A DNA stretch of 11,203 nucleotides from SLJM01 sp964415785. Its GTDB lineage: Bacteria; Myxococcota_A; Bradymonadia; Bradymonadales; Bradymonadaceae. Under the pieces are notes generated by a model that saw only the letters and a list, made by a program, of their open reading frames with translations, had not been told where the DNA came from and searched no databases. The stretch is from positions 1 to 11,203 of the forward strand of contig CAYQBU010000130.1 of NCBI GenBank assembly GCA_964415785.1, read 5' to 3'. Both the position numbers and the translations under genes were made by a program. Position 1 is the stretch's first letter. Each line of letters opens with the position of its first letter. Shown here one piece after another: positions 1 to 6,550 of this stretch.

Positions 1-733
1 TTTCCGTAAATGATCCCTCGCGATGCCGGGGCCCGAACCCATGATCCGGTTCTTGCCCGCCAATCGGCGGCCGAAGCGTTCCCTTGAGACGATGGAAATC
101 CCCCTCTCTCTGCCGGGAATCCAACCCCTCGATCAGTCGTCCCAACGCCTGGGCCGTGGACTCGATCTCGGCTGCCAGCTCCGATGCATCGGCCTCTTCT
201 CGAGCCTGGCGACGGACCTGCTCTTTTTCTTCCTCCGCCGCCGCAGCCACGGCTGTTTGTTGCGCCGCAAGCCGCGTTACCTGTGCCCGCTCCACCATCA
301 GAGCCTCGCCATAATCCAGCCCGCGATCGACCTCTCCCAGAAGCCTCACCTGGCGTTTCCAGGCCTCCGTCGCCGGCCACCCACTCTGCTCCACCGCCCG
401 CACCGCCATCAGGCCCTGACCCGGCCCCTGGCTCACGGCCTGTCTGGACGCCGACCTCGACGCCCGGTCCCATTGGGCCACTGCCTTGGCCACCTCCTGG
501 CGAAGACCTTCCGTCGCCCTCACCGCCGTATCGGCATCCGCCAAATTCTGTCCCAGAAGATGATCCAACTCCTCCAACTCTACTCGCTCTAGCGCCGCGC
601 TCTCCTCAGCCCATTCAGCTTTCACCTCCAGTCGGTGGACCGCCTCAAACCATTCGCTTGTCTCTCCCGCCACTGCCCACTGTCCGGCCAATAAGATCGC
701 CCCAACCACCGCCATCACCGCCCATCGTTTCAT
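1..733 (-). CDS. envC: EnvC-like murein hydrolase activator, coiled coil plus start of LytM/M23 domain (3' end beyond window)
   Basis: The reading frame opens at 733 and stays open to the window edge (244 codons seen). Residues 1-22 form a signal peptide (MKRW, a hydrophobic core, then AVA before GE), so the product should be periplasmic. Residues about 25-205 are rich in Ala, Glu, Gln and Arg with few prolines, as expected for a coiled coil. At 213-234 the sequence FHRLKGTLRPPIGG...HGFG matches the entry of the EnvC-type LytM domain (LKG-L--P--G---FG). The rest of that domain, including any zinc ligands, lies outside the window. The start is supported by GGAGG at 741-745, seven bases upstream, and by an ATGA overlap with the ftsX stop, which suggests translational coupling. 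In E. coli, EnvC binds the FtsX periplasmic loop and activates amidases AmiA and AmiB. That role here is inferred from sequence and position. An active M23 endopeptidase is the alternative. Confidence 0.8.
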   Translation of the reverse strand, partial: MKRWAVMAVVGAILLAGQWAVAGETSEWFEAVHRLEVKAEWAEESAALERVELEELDHLLGQNLADADTAVRATEGLRQEVAKAVAQWDRASRSASRQAVSQGPGQGLMAVRAVEQSGWPATEAWKRQVRLLGEVDRGLDYGEALMVERAQVTRLAAQQTAVAAAAEEEKEQVRRQAREEADASELAAEIESTAQALGRLIEGLDSRQREGDFHRLKGTLRPPIGGQEPDHGFGPRHREGSFTE

Positions 734-1638
734 CGCTCTACCTCCCACATCAGCCGCGTTCGCTCCCCATCGCCAAGCCCCTCCGCTCCATGGCTATATC
801 CACCCAACCAGCCCGCCACAAATCCAAGCACAGCCCCCAGCACCCCTACTGCCACGGACATCCTCAGCGCGTCCATCGCCGACACCGCCGACCCTCCCCA
901 CAGCGCATTGCTCCATTGGCCCAACCCCACCATCCATACCAACACCGCCGCCGCTGCCAACACCCCGGCGCTCGCCCCGATCGCCAACCCCCTCCACCAC
1001 GTCGGCCGGCGAAGACGACCGCCCTCCATCCCAAAGCGCTCCAATAGATAGGACTCCTTGGCCCCCTTGCGCTGCAATTCCCTCAGATATGCCACGATCC
1101 CGGCAAACGCCGTCATCAGGGCCAGCAACACCAAAAAGGCCAGCCCCCAGGCCATCCGCCGCGCCGGTTCCATCCACGCCAAACTCTCCGCCCCCGGCAC
1201 ATCGACCATCAATACCTTCTCGCGAACCTCCAGGGCCTCGATCTTGGCCAATGCCTCGGCCTCGCCCACAAACCAGGGCGACGGCTTCACCACCAATCCC
1301 TGGGGCATCATCGACGCCTCCAACCCCATCGTCTCATCCCACTCCGGCGCTTCCCTCAGGCGCTCTAGAAAGGCCTCCTGACTCTCGATCGTTACCTCCG
1401 CGATCCTCGACCATCCCTCGATCTCGTCGACCATCGCCTCCAATCCCTCGGCGTCCACCCCGCTATCGACGTACACCACGGGCACAAATTGCTCCCACCA
1501 ACCATGGGCTTTCTCCTCCACCTCCCAGGCCAGGGTCAACAGCGCCGCCCCCATCCACATCGCCACCGCCAGGCTAACCACTGCCGTCGCTGTCCTCCAC
1601 GGCTGGTCTGCCAGATCCTCCATCGGCGATCTCAACAT
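730..1638 (-). CDS. ftsX: Cell division protein FtsX, ABC transporter-like membrane subunit
   Basis: The product has 302 residues, near the usual FtsX size. The topology is the family's: a short cytoplasmic N-terminus, a membrane segment at about 18-38, an extracytoplasmic domain at about 39-160, then three more membrane segments at about 162-184, 213-236 and 258-282. The outer domain contains VVYVDSGVD and the MPQGLVVKP stretch that resembles the conserved MP-slvV region of FtsX. FtsX anchors FtsE to the membrane and passes its conformational state to a periplasmic hydrolase activator (EnvC in Gammaproteobacteria). The start ATG overlaps the end of ftsE by 7 nt (ATGTTGA) with a GGTGGAG-like ribosome site, and the stop overlaps the envC start by 4 nt, so the three are almost certainly co-translated. 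Met6 is a possible alternative start. Codon third positions are strongly biased to G. Confidence 0.9.
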   Translation of the reverse strand: MLRSPMEDLADQPWRTATAVVSLAVAMWMGAALLTLAWEVEEKAHGWWEQFVPVVYVDSGVDAEGLEAMVDEIEGWSRIAEVTIESQEAFLERLREAPEWDETMGLEASMMPQGLVVKPSPWFVGEAEALAKIEALEVREKVLMVDVPGAESLAWMEPARRMAWGLAFLVLLALMTAFAGIVAYLRELQRKGAKESYLLERFGMEGGRLRRPTWWRGLAIGASAGVLAAAAVLVWMVGLGQWSNALWGGSAVSAMDALRMSVAVGVLGAVLGFVAGWLGGYSHGAEGLGDGERTRLMWEVER

Positions 1639-2306
1639 CGCTCCACCTCGTCGGTCGGCTCCAACCCACTATCTCCCAGGCGCCATACCTGCCCCTGGGT
1701 TCGCCGGTGGGTCGGCCGTCGGCCAAACACAAAAAGCGTGCTCCCCGCCTCCCGACAGCGCTCTAGCCACGAATAAACGACCCCTCTCATCGCCGGCTCC
1801 AACCCCTCTTGCAGTCCATCGATCACGATCATCTCCGGCATCCCCACCGTCGCCCTGGCTATCCCCACCAGCCGCCGCTCCTGCTCGCTCAACTCCCTGA
1901 CCGCCCGATCGCGTCGACGCATCACTCCCAGAAAACCCAGCGTCTCCTCCGCTGCTTCCACCGCTCTCTCCAACTCCCCGCGCACCACCATGGGTAACAC
2001 CACATTCTCCACCGCGCTTCGCGCCTCCAATAGCACTGGCCGTTGCCCACAACTGCCGATCTGCTGCCTCAGCGCCGCCAACTCACTGTGCCCCAGCCTC
2101 TCCAGATTCCTCCCCGCCACCACCAGCCGCCCCTTTTCTTGCTGTCGCTGTAGACTCAACAAGTCGTATAGCAGGCTCTTGCCCACCCCCGACGGTCCCA
2201 CGATATCATGCCATTGATCGCGCTCCATGCGCACCGTCAGGTCTTCGATCACCGCTCCCGACCCCTCCCTCGCCCCCACTGTAATATCGAATAAGCCGAC
2301 GTACAT
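1632..2306 (-). CDS. ftsE: FtsE-like ABC ATPase with degenerate catalytic motifs
   Basis: The product has 224 residues, the normal FtsE length, and lies directly before ftsX. Walker A is intact (GPSGVGKS, 37-44), the Q-loop Gln is present (IGSCGQ, Q88), and the helix after the signature is recognisable (LVGIARA, 146-152). Other motifs are broken. The LSGGE signature reads LSEQE (139-143). The Walker B aspartate D163 is kept, but the catalytic glutamate next to it is Gly164. The D-loop NLD reads GLE (168-170). The switch histidine position reads Arg196 in FVFGRR. Nucleotide binding is therefore plausible, but normal hydrolysis is doubtful. The start follows a GAGGAAG-like site that overlaps the stop of the upstream gene. 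Family assignment rests on the fold motifs and on the ftsX and envC neighbours. The functional impairment is an inference. Confidence 0.87.
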   Translation of the reverse strand: MYVGLFDITVGAREGSGAVIEDLTVRMERDQWHDIVGPSGVGKSLLYDLLSLQRQQEKGRLVVAGRNLERLGHSELAALRQQIGSCGQRPVLLEARSAVENVVLPMVVRGELERAVEAAEETLGFLGVMRRRDRAVRELSEQERRLVGIARATVGMPEMIVIDGLQEGLEPAMRGVVYSWLERCREAGSTLFVFGRRPTHRRTQGQVWRLGDSGLEPTDEVERC

Positions 2307-2319
2307 AGTTACAGCTTCC

Positions 2320-3141
2320 TCAACCCAGCGAAGCTTCCACCAACTCCGTCAGCGACAGATCTTCGTTCGGCTCCTCGCATCCGCGCCACGCTCGAACGCC
2401 CTCTACCCCCAGCGACGCTTCTGCTTCTGACATCGGCGTGATGCCTTCTGGAAATACATCGTCCCCATCCAACCGCTGCGTATCCCCTCCAAAAAACGTC
2501 GAATCCGCCTCCTCGCCCACCTCTGGCGGCGCTGACATCACCTGCGTTTGGGCCCCATCCTCTTCGCTCTCCCCGGCGTCTTCATCGCCCAGCGTGAGGT
2601 CCTCGACCTCCTCGATATCCTCGGCGGCCTCCTGTGCCTGGCTCGACTCCTTTTTCTTCTTTTTGAGCCCCGCCAACTTATCTTTGAGCTGCGACAGATC
2701 GACGTGGTCTTGACCCGCCGGATCTTCAAACCCCTCTTCGCGAGCCTCCTCTTCCAGCGCGTCGATCCCGTCTTTCTCCAACTCCACCGCCGCCTGGGGC
2801 ACCCGATCTTGACCGGGGCTAAACTGCTCGGCCTTTTCCTCCACCACATCTTCTGGCTTCTCCACCGGGTCGAGGCCCACCATCTCGTCGTACTTTCCGG
2901 CCAACAACTTTCGAAATAGGCTGCGGTGACTGGCCTTCATGATCGACTTGATCTTGGAGTTTCGCGCCTTGCCCTCCAACCCCTCCACGTGCTCTTCATA
3001 GGAGGTGATCTTCGTGTCCAGGATCGCCCCTCCGTGAAAGAGCTGCGTCTCGATTCGGTGATCGTTGGCCCCTCGATCCTCGGTCTGGATATGAAAGGTC
3101 TTACCACGATGATCGACGTCGTTATTATAACCAATGAGCAT
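2320..3141 (-). CDS. Conserved protein of unknown function, first gene of the ftsEX-envC operon
   Basis: The product has 273 residues. The N-terminal 88 residues look like a folded domain with the strings GYNNDVDHRGKTFHIQTED, LFHGGAILDTKITSYEE and FRKLLAGKYDEM. From memory, related short proteins (pattern hVQTED...YhGGtIl--KkTSY) are common in Myxococcota and Geobacter-like bacteria and have no established function. Residues about 95-273 are a low-complexity acidic tail, with a basic island KKKKK at 160-164 and no signal peptide or membrane segment, so the protein is probably cytoplasmic. The frame extends upstream to 3213, but ATG 3141 is preferred because AGGAG sits six bases before it and the recognisable domain begins there. 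The gene ends 13 nt before ftsE on the same strand, so co-transcription with the division genes is likely. A division or envelope role is guilt by association only. Confidence 0.85.
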   Translation of the reverse strand: MLIGYNNDVDHRGKTFHIQTEDRGANDHRIETQLFHGGAILDTKITSYEEHVEGLEGKARNSKIKSIMKASHRSLFRKLLAGKYDEMVGLDPVEKPEDVVEEKAEQFSPGQDRVPQAAVELEKDGIDALEEEAREEGFEDPAGQDHVDLSQLKDKLAGLKKKKKESSQAQEAAEDIEEVEDLTLGDEDAGESEEDGAQTQVMSAPPEVGEEADSTFFGGDTQRLDGDDVFPEGITPMSEAEASLGVEGVRAWRGCEEPNEDLSLTELVEASLG

Positions 3142-3147
3142 CGCCCA

Positions 3148-3152
3148 CTCCT
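3148..3152 (-). promoter_or_regulatory. Ribosome binding site that sets the start of the 273-aa protein
   Basis: AGGAG on the minus strand, with a six-base spacer to ATG 3141. The two upstream in-frame ATG codons, at 3171 and 3213, have no comparable site, so they are probably not used. Confidence 0.7.
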
Positions 3153-3314
3153 GAGATCGAATCTTGAGCATTGAGGATCGCCGTGCACATTCACGCCCAG
3201 TGTGCCCTCTCATCGCCGATCTGACAACCTCGACCCCCGGCGAAGCCTCTGGACCTCAGTAGCCCTGCCCCGTTATCGTCGCGCCGGTCCTCATTGACCT
3301 TTTTGTCCCCTTTT

Positions 3315-3318
3315 GGAG
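3315..3318 (+). promoter_or_regulatory. Ribosome binding site that sets the murI start
   Basis: GGAG followed by five bases and ATG 3324. This favours 3324 over the in-frame ATG at 3294, whose extra ten residues (MTFLSPFGVP) fall before the part of the protein that resembles MurI. Confidence 0.65.
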
Positions 3319-3323
3319 TCCCC

Positions 3324-4187
3324 ATGCCAAACGACGACCACGGCCCCATCGGTATTTTTGATAGCGGCGTGGGAGGCCTCACCGTCATGCGCGCCGTCGT
3401 CTCTCGACTGCCCATGGAAGACGTCATCTACCTCGGCGATACGGCCCGCGTTCCCTACGGCAACCGCGGTGCAGAGACCGTCCGCCGCTACGCCGAAAAC
3501 GCCGCCCAGCTCCTGGTCAACCGCCAGATAAAAGCCCTCGTCGTCGCCTGCAACACGGCCTCTGCCTTCGCGCTCGACGCCCTCCAATCGGCGCTATCCA
3601 TCCCCGTCTTTGGCGTCATCGACCCCGTCGCCCGCCGCGCTGCCTCTTATAGCCAGGCCCAATCGATCGCCGTCCTCGGCACCCGCGGCACCATCGGCAG
3701 CAACGCCTATCAGCGCCGTCTATTGAATCTTTCGCCCCATCTCAACGTCCATCCCATTGCCTGTCCGCTGCTCGCCCCCCTCGTCGAAGAGGGATGGCTC
3801 GAAGGACCGGTGCCCAACCACGTGCTCAATCACTACCTGGCGCCCCTGGCCACCACCGACGTGGACACCATGATTCTCGGCTGTACCCACTATCCCCTGC
3901 TGCGACCGGCCATCTCCCAGGTCACCCAGGACATCCTTGGCCGCTCCGACGTCGAGCTCCTCGACTCCGCCACCGCCACCGCCGAGGCCCTCGACACCCG
4001 CCTGCGCGACCTCGACCTCCTCGACCAACATCCGGATACGCCCGGCACGCGCCAATTCTTGGTCACCGACCAACCGGAGCACTTCGTCGCCGCCGCCACC
4101 CGCTTTTTCGGGCGTTCCATCGACGGCCAATGTCACCACGTGGACATCGTCGATGGCGCTCACACCAGTCTTTCCGCCATATCTTGA
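3324..4187 (+). CDS. murI: Glutamate racemase
   Basis: The product has 287 residues, normal for MurI. It interconverts L- and D-glutamate in the cytoplasm and supplies D-Glu for the peptidoglycan stem peptide. The family's motifs appear in order: GIFDSGVGGLTV (from residue 10), YLGDTARVPYG, the first catalytic cysteine in VACNTAS (C76), GVIDPV, the second catalytic cysteine in LGCTHYPLL (C187), and the C-terminal ATRFFG. All catalytic landmarks are intact, so the enzyme should be active. It is divergent from the ftsEX operon and is followed nine bases later by a secreted PEGA-domain gene, probably on the same transcript. Codons end mostly in C, in contrast to the G-ending codons of the genes to its left. 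No convincing sigma-70 promoter could be picked by eye in the 182 nt upstream. Confidence 0.97.
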   Translation: MPNDDHGPIGIFDSGVGGLTVMRAVVSRLPMEDVIYLGDTARVPYGNRGAETVRRYAENAAQLLVNRQIKALVVACNTASAFALDALQSALSIPVFGVIDPVARRAASYSQAQSIAVLGTRGTIGSNAYQRRLLNLSPHLNVHPIACPLLAPLVEEGWLEGPVPNHVLNHYLAPLATTDVDTMILGCTHYPLLRPAISQVTQDILGRSDVELLDSATATAEALDTRLRDLDLLDQHPDTPGTRQFLVTDQPEHFVAAATRFFGRSIDGQCHHVDIVDGAHTSLSAIS

Positions 4188-4196
4188 AGGACTCTC

Positions 4197-5315
4197 ATGC
4201 CTTTCCCCCGCTCTCTCGCCCTCCTTTTTCTCTCCCTTGCCCTCCTTGTGCCCTCCTCGGCCTCCGCGGAGGTGATCGCCGGATTGGACATCGACATCGG
4301 CGAGCTCGCCCAGACCCCCCTGGGCTCGGATCTCCTCGCCACCATTGACGACGCCTTTGAGCAATCGGCCTACCGCTGGCTCTCCCCCGACCAGGGCTAT
4401 CATCAACTTCCCGCTTCTCTCGCCGATTGCCGCGACGAGGAGTGCCTCCTCGACATCGGCGACGAACTCGATGCCGTCGCCGCCGTCGATATCCAGCTCT
4501 CCGTCCAGAGCCAGATCTACGAATGGACTCTCCAACTCTGGGACCTGGAAACCGGTCAACCCATCACCACCCAGGAGTCGACCTGCGAGTTTTGCGGCGA
4601 CTCCGAGGTAGAGTCCCAATTTCGCGAATCCATCGCCTCCGCCCTCCTCAACGTCGACACTCGCGACCACCATTATCACGACCCCGCCGACACCACCGTC
4701 GACGACGACCTCCCCGCTCACTCCCAGATCCGCATCTCTGTGATCCCCGAAGACACCAAGATCTTTGTCGACGACGACCCCATCGGCCAGGGCGACGCCA
4801 CCCTCGATCTCGACACCGGTGAATACGAGCTTCGCTTCTCCCATCCCGACCACCATGGCCTTCGCGAAACCCTGATCATCACCGATGACTCCTCCCCCGT
4901 TTTTGTGTTTCGCGTCCACCTCGCCGAGGCCGTCGGCGAGGAGCGCCATGTCATCACCCGCGGCGATGGCTGGGTCGACCATATCGAATCCCGTCGCCCC
5001 ACCATCGGCTGGTCCGCCGTCGGAGCTGGCGGCGCCCTCACCCTCACCTCCGCTCTCCTCGCTCGCCGCCACGGCCAACCCACCTGCCCCGACGACGTCG
5101 CCGTCCAGCGCTGTCCCGACGTCCACAACACCGCATCGCTGGCCACCTTCACCGGCATTGTCGGCGTCGCCTCCCTCACCGCCGGAATCGGTCTCTTGCT
5201 CTGGCCCCGCCTCGCCGGTCAAGACCAGGAGCCCGAGCCCGTCAGCCGCGGCATCGACGTCGCCCCCAGCGTCTCCTCTGGCTTTTCTGGGGTCTCACTG
5301 ACCGGCCGATTCTAG
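4197..5315 (+). CDS. Secreted PEGA-domain protein with two C-terminal hydrophobic segments
   Basis: The product has 372 residues. Residues 1-24 are a signal peptide ending ASA before EV. Residues about 25-155 form an N-terminal domain with the cysteine pairs C78/C83 (CRDEEC) and C130/C133 (CEFC). Its pattern C-d-eCl-dIGdeLdA-aav resembles the N-terminal domains of Myxococcota PEGA proteins as I recall them. Residues about 178-240 form the PEGA domain (IPEDTKIFVDDDPIG..., LDTGEYELRF), a surface-associated beta fold. Two hydrophobic stretches follow, at about 270-288 and 314-336, with a further cysteine pair C297/C306 between them. The end ...GVSLTGRF is typical of this protein type. The ribosome site (AAGGA) overlaps the murI stop, so it is probably co-transcribed with murI. 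The protein is likely periplasmic or envelope-bound. Its molecular role is unknown. Confidence 0.85.
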   Translation: MPFPRSLALLFLSLALLVPSSASAEVIAGLDIDIGELAQTPLGSDLLATIDDAFEQSAYRWLSPDQGYHQLPASLADCRDEECLLDIGDELDAVAAVDIQLSVQSQIYEWTLQLWDLETGQPITTQESTCEFCGDSEVESQFRESIASALLNVDTRDHHYHDPADTTVDDDLPAHSQIRISVIPEDTKIFVDDDPIGQGDATLDLDTGEYELRFSHPDHHGLRETLIITDDSSPVFVFRVHLAEAVGEERHVITRGDGWVDHIESRRPTIGWSAVGAGGALTLTSALLARRHGQPTCPDDVAVQRCPDVHNTASLATFTGIVGVASLTAGIGLLLWPRLAGQDQEPEPVSRGIDVAPSVSSGFSGVSLTGRF

Positions 5316-6140
5316 CGACGCCAGTCCTTCTCGGTGGATCCCCCACTTGCGATCCACCCACATCAGCTCCCGATCCTCCAGACTCTCCCACTCCGGATCG
5401 GAGATCGCGTTGGCGATCATCACCGCTCGAAACCGATCGTGGTACGTTACCTGCGGCTTATGCCCCGCAAATAGCGGTTCTTCCTCCGCCACCTCGATGC
5501 CCTCAAATACCCGATAACTCATCCCTCCCCCGATATTGGCCGCCACCATACATCGATCGGTGACCGCCACGGCCTGAAAATTTTCCAACCCCCGATCGCG
5601 TTGCTCTCGACTGAGCTTTTCCAATTCAGCGATCGTCTCCGCCAGCGCTCGAGCATATAAGCGCGGCCGCTTGGCCTTCGCCGTCGTCCCCAACTCCGAC
5701 TCCACCCTGCGATAAAACTCGTGGAACACTGCCTCCGCCGTCGCTGTCCCACCCACATTCCTCTCCACATGGTCCGGCAAGCCCTCCACCAACGGCTCCT
5801 GGAACTTCTCCGCCCCCTCGCCGAGACCACATTGGGCGTAGACCCAATCGCGAAATCGATAGGGCTGCAACTCCTTGTTGCCCACGCGCCCCATCCGCTC
5901 ATGGCGAATATGACCCACCATCGATTGCGATGGGATATCCGAGATCAGCGACGGCAAATTCACCGACGCCGCCCTCCCCTTGGGCCGCTTTCTCAATAGC
6001 GAGCGCCCATCCTGGAGATAGCCGATCCCGAGGCCCACACGCGCCTCCCTGGGCACCGCTCCTAGACTCTCCCCCGCCTGTTGCATCACGGCGGCCGTCA
6101 ACCTGTCATCGCTGCAAATATAACCGAAAACCTGGGACAT
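5295..6140 (-). CDS. Class II glutamine amidotransferase-like protein lacking catalytic residues
   Basis: The product has 281 residues. Several landmarks of the YafJ/EgtC-type class II amidotransferase fold align in order: the N-terminal strand SQVFGYICSDD, MVGHIRHERMG (compare AHIRQANRG), LQPYRFRDWVYAQCG (compare HPF...W-YAHNG), GGTATAEAVFHEFYRR (compare GETDSEkAF) and VAVTDRCMVAANIG. The residues that make the enzyme work are missing. The nucleophile Cys2 is Ser2, HNG is QCG (102-104), and the TDSE aspartate is gone. Cys9 cannot replace the nucleophile, because the mechanism uses the free amino terminus of Cys. This is probably a pseudoenzyme or scaffold, with unknown partner and ligand. 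ATG 6140 is preferred over 6194 because it has GGAGG ten bases upstream and starts at the family's usual N-terminus. The 3' end overlaps the PEGA gene tail to tail by 21 nt. Confidence 0.78.
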   Translation of the reverse strand: MSQVFGYICSDDRLTAAVMQQAGESLGAVPREARVGLGIGYLQDGRSLLRKRPKGRAASVNLPSLISDIPSQSMVGHIRHERMGRVGNKELQPYRFRDWVYAQCGLGEGAEKFQEPLVEGLPDHVERNVGGTATAEAVFHEFYRRVESELGTTAKAKRPRLYARALAETIAELEKLSREQRDRGLENFQAVAVTDRCMVAANIGGGMSYRVFEGIEVAEEEPLFAGHKPQVTYHDRFRAVMIANAISDPEWESLEDRELMWVDRKWGIHREGLASLESAGQ

Positions 6141-6150
6141 CTGTCTCTCG

Positions 6151-6155
6151 CCTCC
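6151..6155 (-). promoter_or_regulatory. Ribosome binding site that sets the start of the amidotransferase-like gene
   Basis: GGAGG ten bases before ATG 6140 on the minus strand. It decides that the mature N-terminus is MSQVFGY, and so that residue 2 is Ser rather than the catalytic Cys. Confidence 0.6.
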
Positions 6156-6251
6156 ATAGTTCTGTTTCATGGCCACCACCATTGCTCGTGACAACCTCTC
6201 TATTCTCTGCCATCGTCACCCCCGCTGGCTCTCCCATCGGAGTGCTTCCCT

Positions 6252-6257
6252 TATATA
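6252..6257. promoter_or_regulatory. Candidate -10 element (TATATA) in a divergent intergenic region
   Basis: TATATA is self-complementary and the most AT-rich hexamer between the amidotransferase-like gene (minus) and the small lipoprotein gene (plus), so it could serve either direction. For the minus-strand gene, the -35 position at 6275-6280 reads AATAAT, a poor match. It would lie inside the direct-repeat region, which would fit an activator-dependent promoter. No transcription data support it. Confidence 0.3.
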
Positions 6258-6265
6258 GCGTCTAA

Positions 6266-6295
6266 TCCCACTGGATTATTCTCTTCCCACTGGAT
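6266..6295. repeat. Two 11-bp direct repeats, TCCCACTGGAT, 19 bp apart
   Basis: Exact copies lie at 6266-6276 and 6285-6295. Each is itself an imperfect dyad (TCC...GGA). They sit in the 168-nt divergent intergenic region, just upstream of the small lipoprotein start and next to the TATATA box. Tandem recognition by a dimeric or paired regulator is a reasonable inference. The repeat itself is directly visible. Confidence 0.6.
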
Positions 6296-6308
6296 CAATA
6301 CGCCGCCT

Positions 6309-6539
6309 ATGTCTCTTCCAACCCCTCGGCCCATCATCTTCGGCCTACTGGTCATCCTCCTGTTATGGGGCTGCTATGCCCAGGGCGGAGCACCCACCGA
6401 CCATGGCCCCGACGACTGGGAACGACTCGCCAACGACGCCTGCATCCGCGGCGATCACAGCGCCTATAAGACCCTCATTCAACGCGCCGGTCGACCCGTC
6501 GACCACCAGCAATGCCCGCCGGCCTCGCCGGATTCCTAG
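6309..6539 (+). CDS. Small putative lipoprotein
   Basis: The product has 76 residues. A basic, proline-containing N-terminus is followed by the hydrophobic stretch IIFGLLVILLLWGC. C22 is a plausible lipidated cysteine, although the lipobox LWGC has Trp at the -2 position, which is unusual. The mature part is short and hydrophilic, with cysteines C44 and C69 that could form a disulfide. Codon choice is C-ending like the other plus-strand genes, which supports true coding. The ribosome site is weak. The gene ends 11 nt before the stop of the convergent membrane-protein gene. I do not recognise a family. Confidence 0.55.
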   Translation: MSLPTPRPIIFGLLVILLLWGCYAQGGAPTDHGPDDWERLANDACIRGDHSAYKTLIQRAGRPVDHQQCPPASPDS

Positions 6540-6550
6540 CGCTGCCCTAT

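Noticed and set aside
184..1047. Plus-strand open frame of 287 codons, very rich in Pro, His and Arg
   Set aside because: It is antisense to the envC-like gene and ftsX, has a composition typical of a shadow frame, and shows no domain.
3185..3205. Possible inverted repeat GCACA/TGTGC upstream of murI
   Set aside because: The arms are only 5 bp with an 11-nt spacer, which is expected by chance in a GC-rich spacer.
3142..3323. Sigma-70 promoters in the divergent region between the 273-aa protein gene and murI
   Set aside because: TTGTCA on the minus strand has only CACACT at 17-bp spacing. No pair of boxes is good enough to annotate.
3720..5222. Minus-strand open frame of 500 codons opposite murI and the PEGA gene
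   Set aside because: It is Gly, Val, Asp and Glu rich with no recognisable motif, and it lies antisense to two genes with clear families and ribosome sites. It results from the C-rich third positions of those genes.
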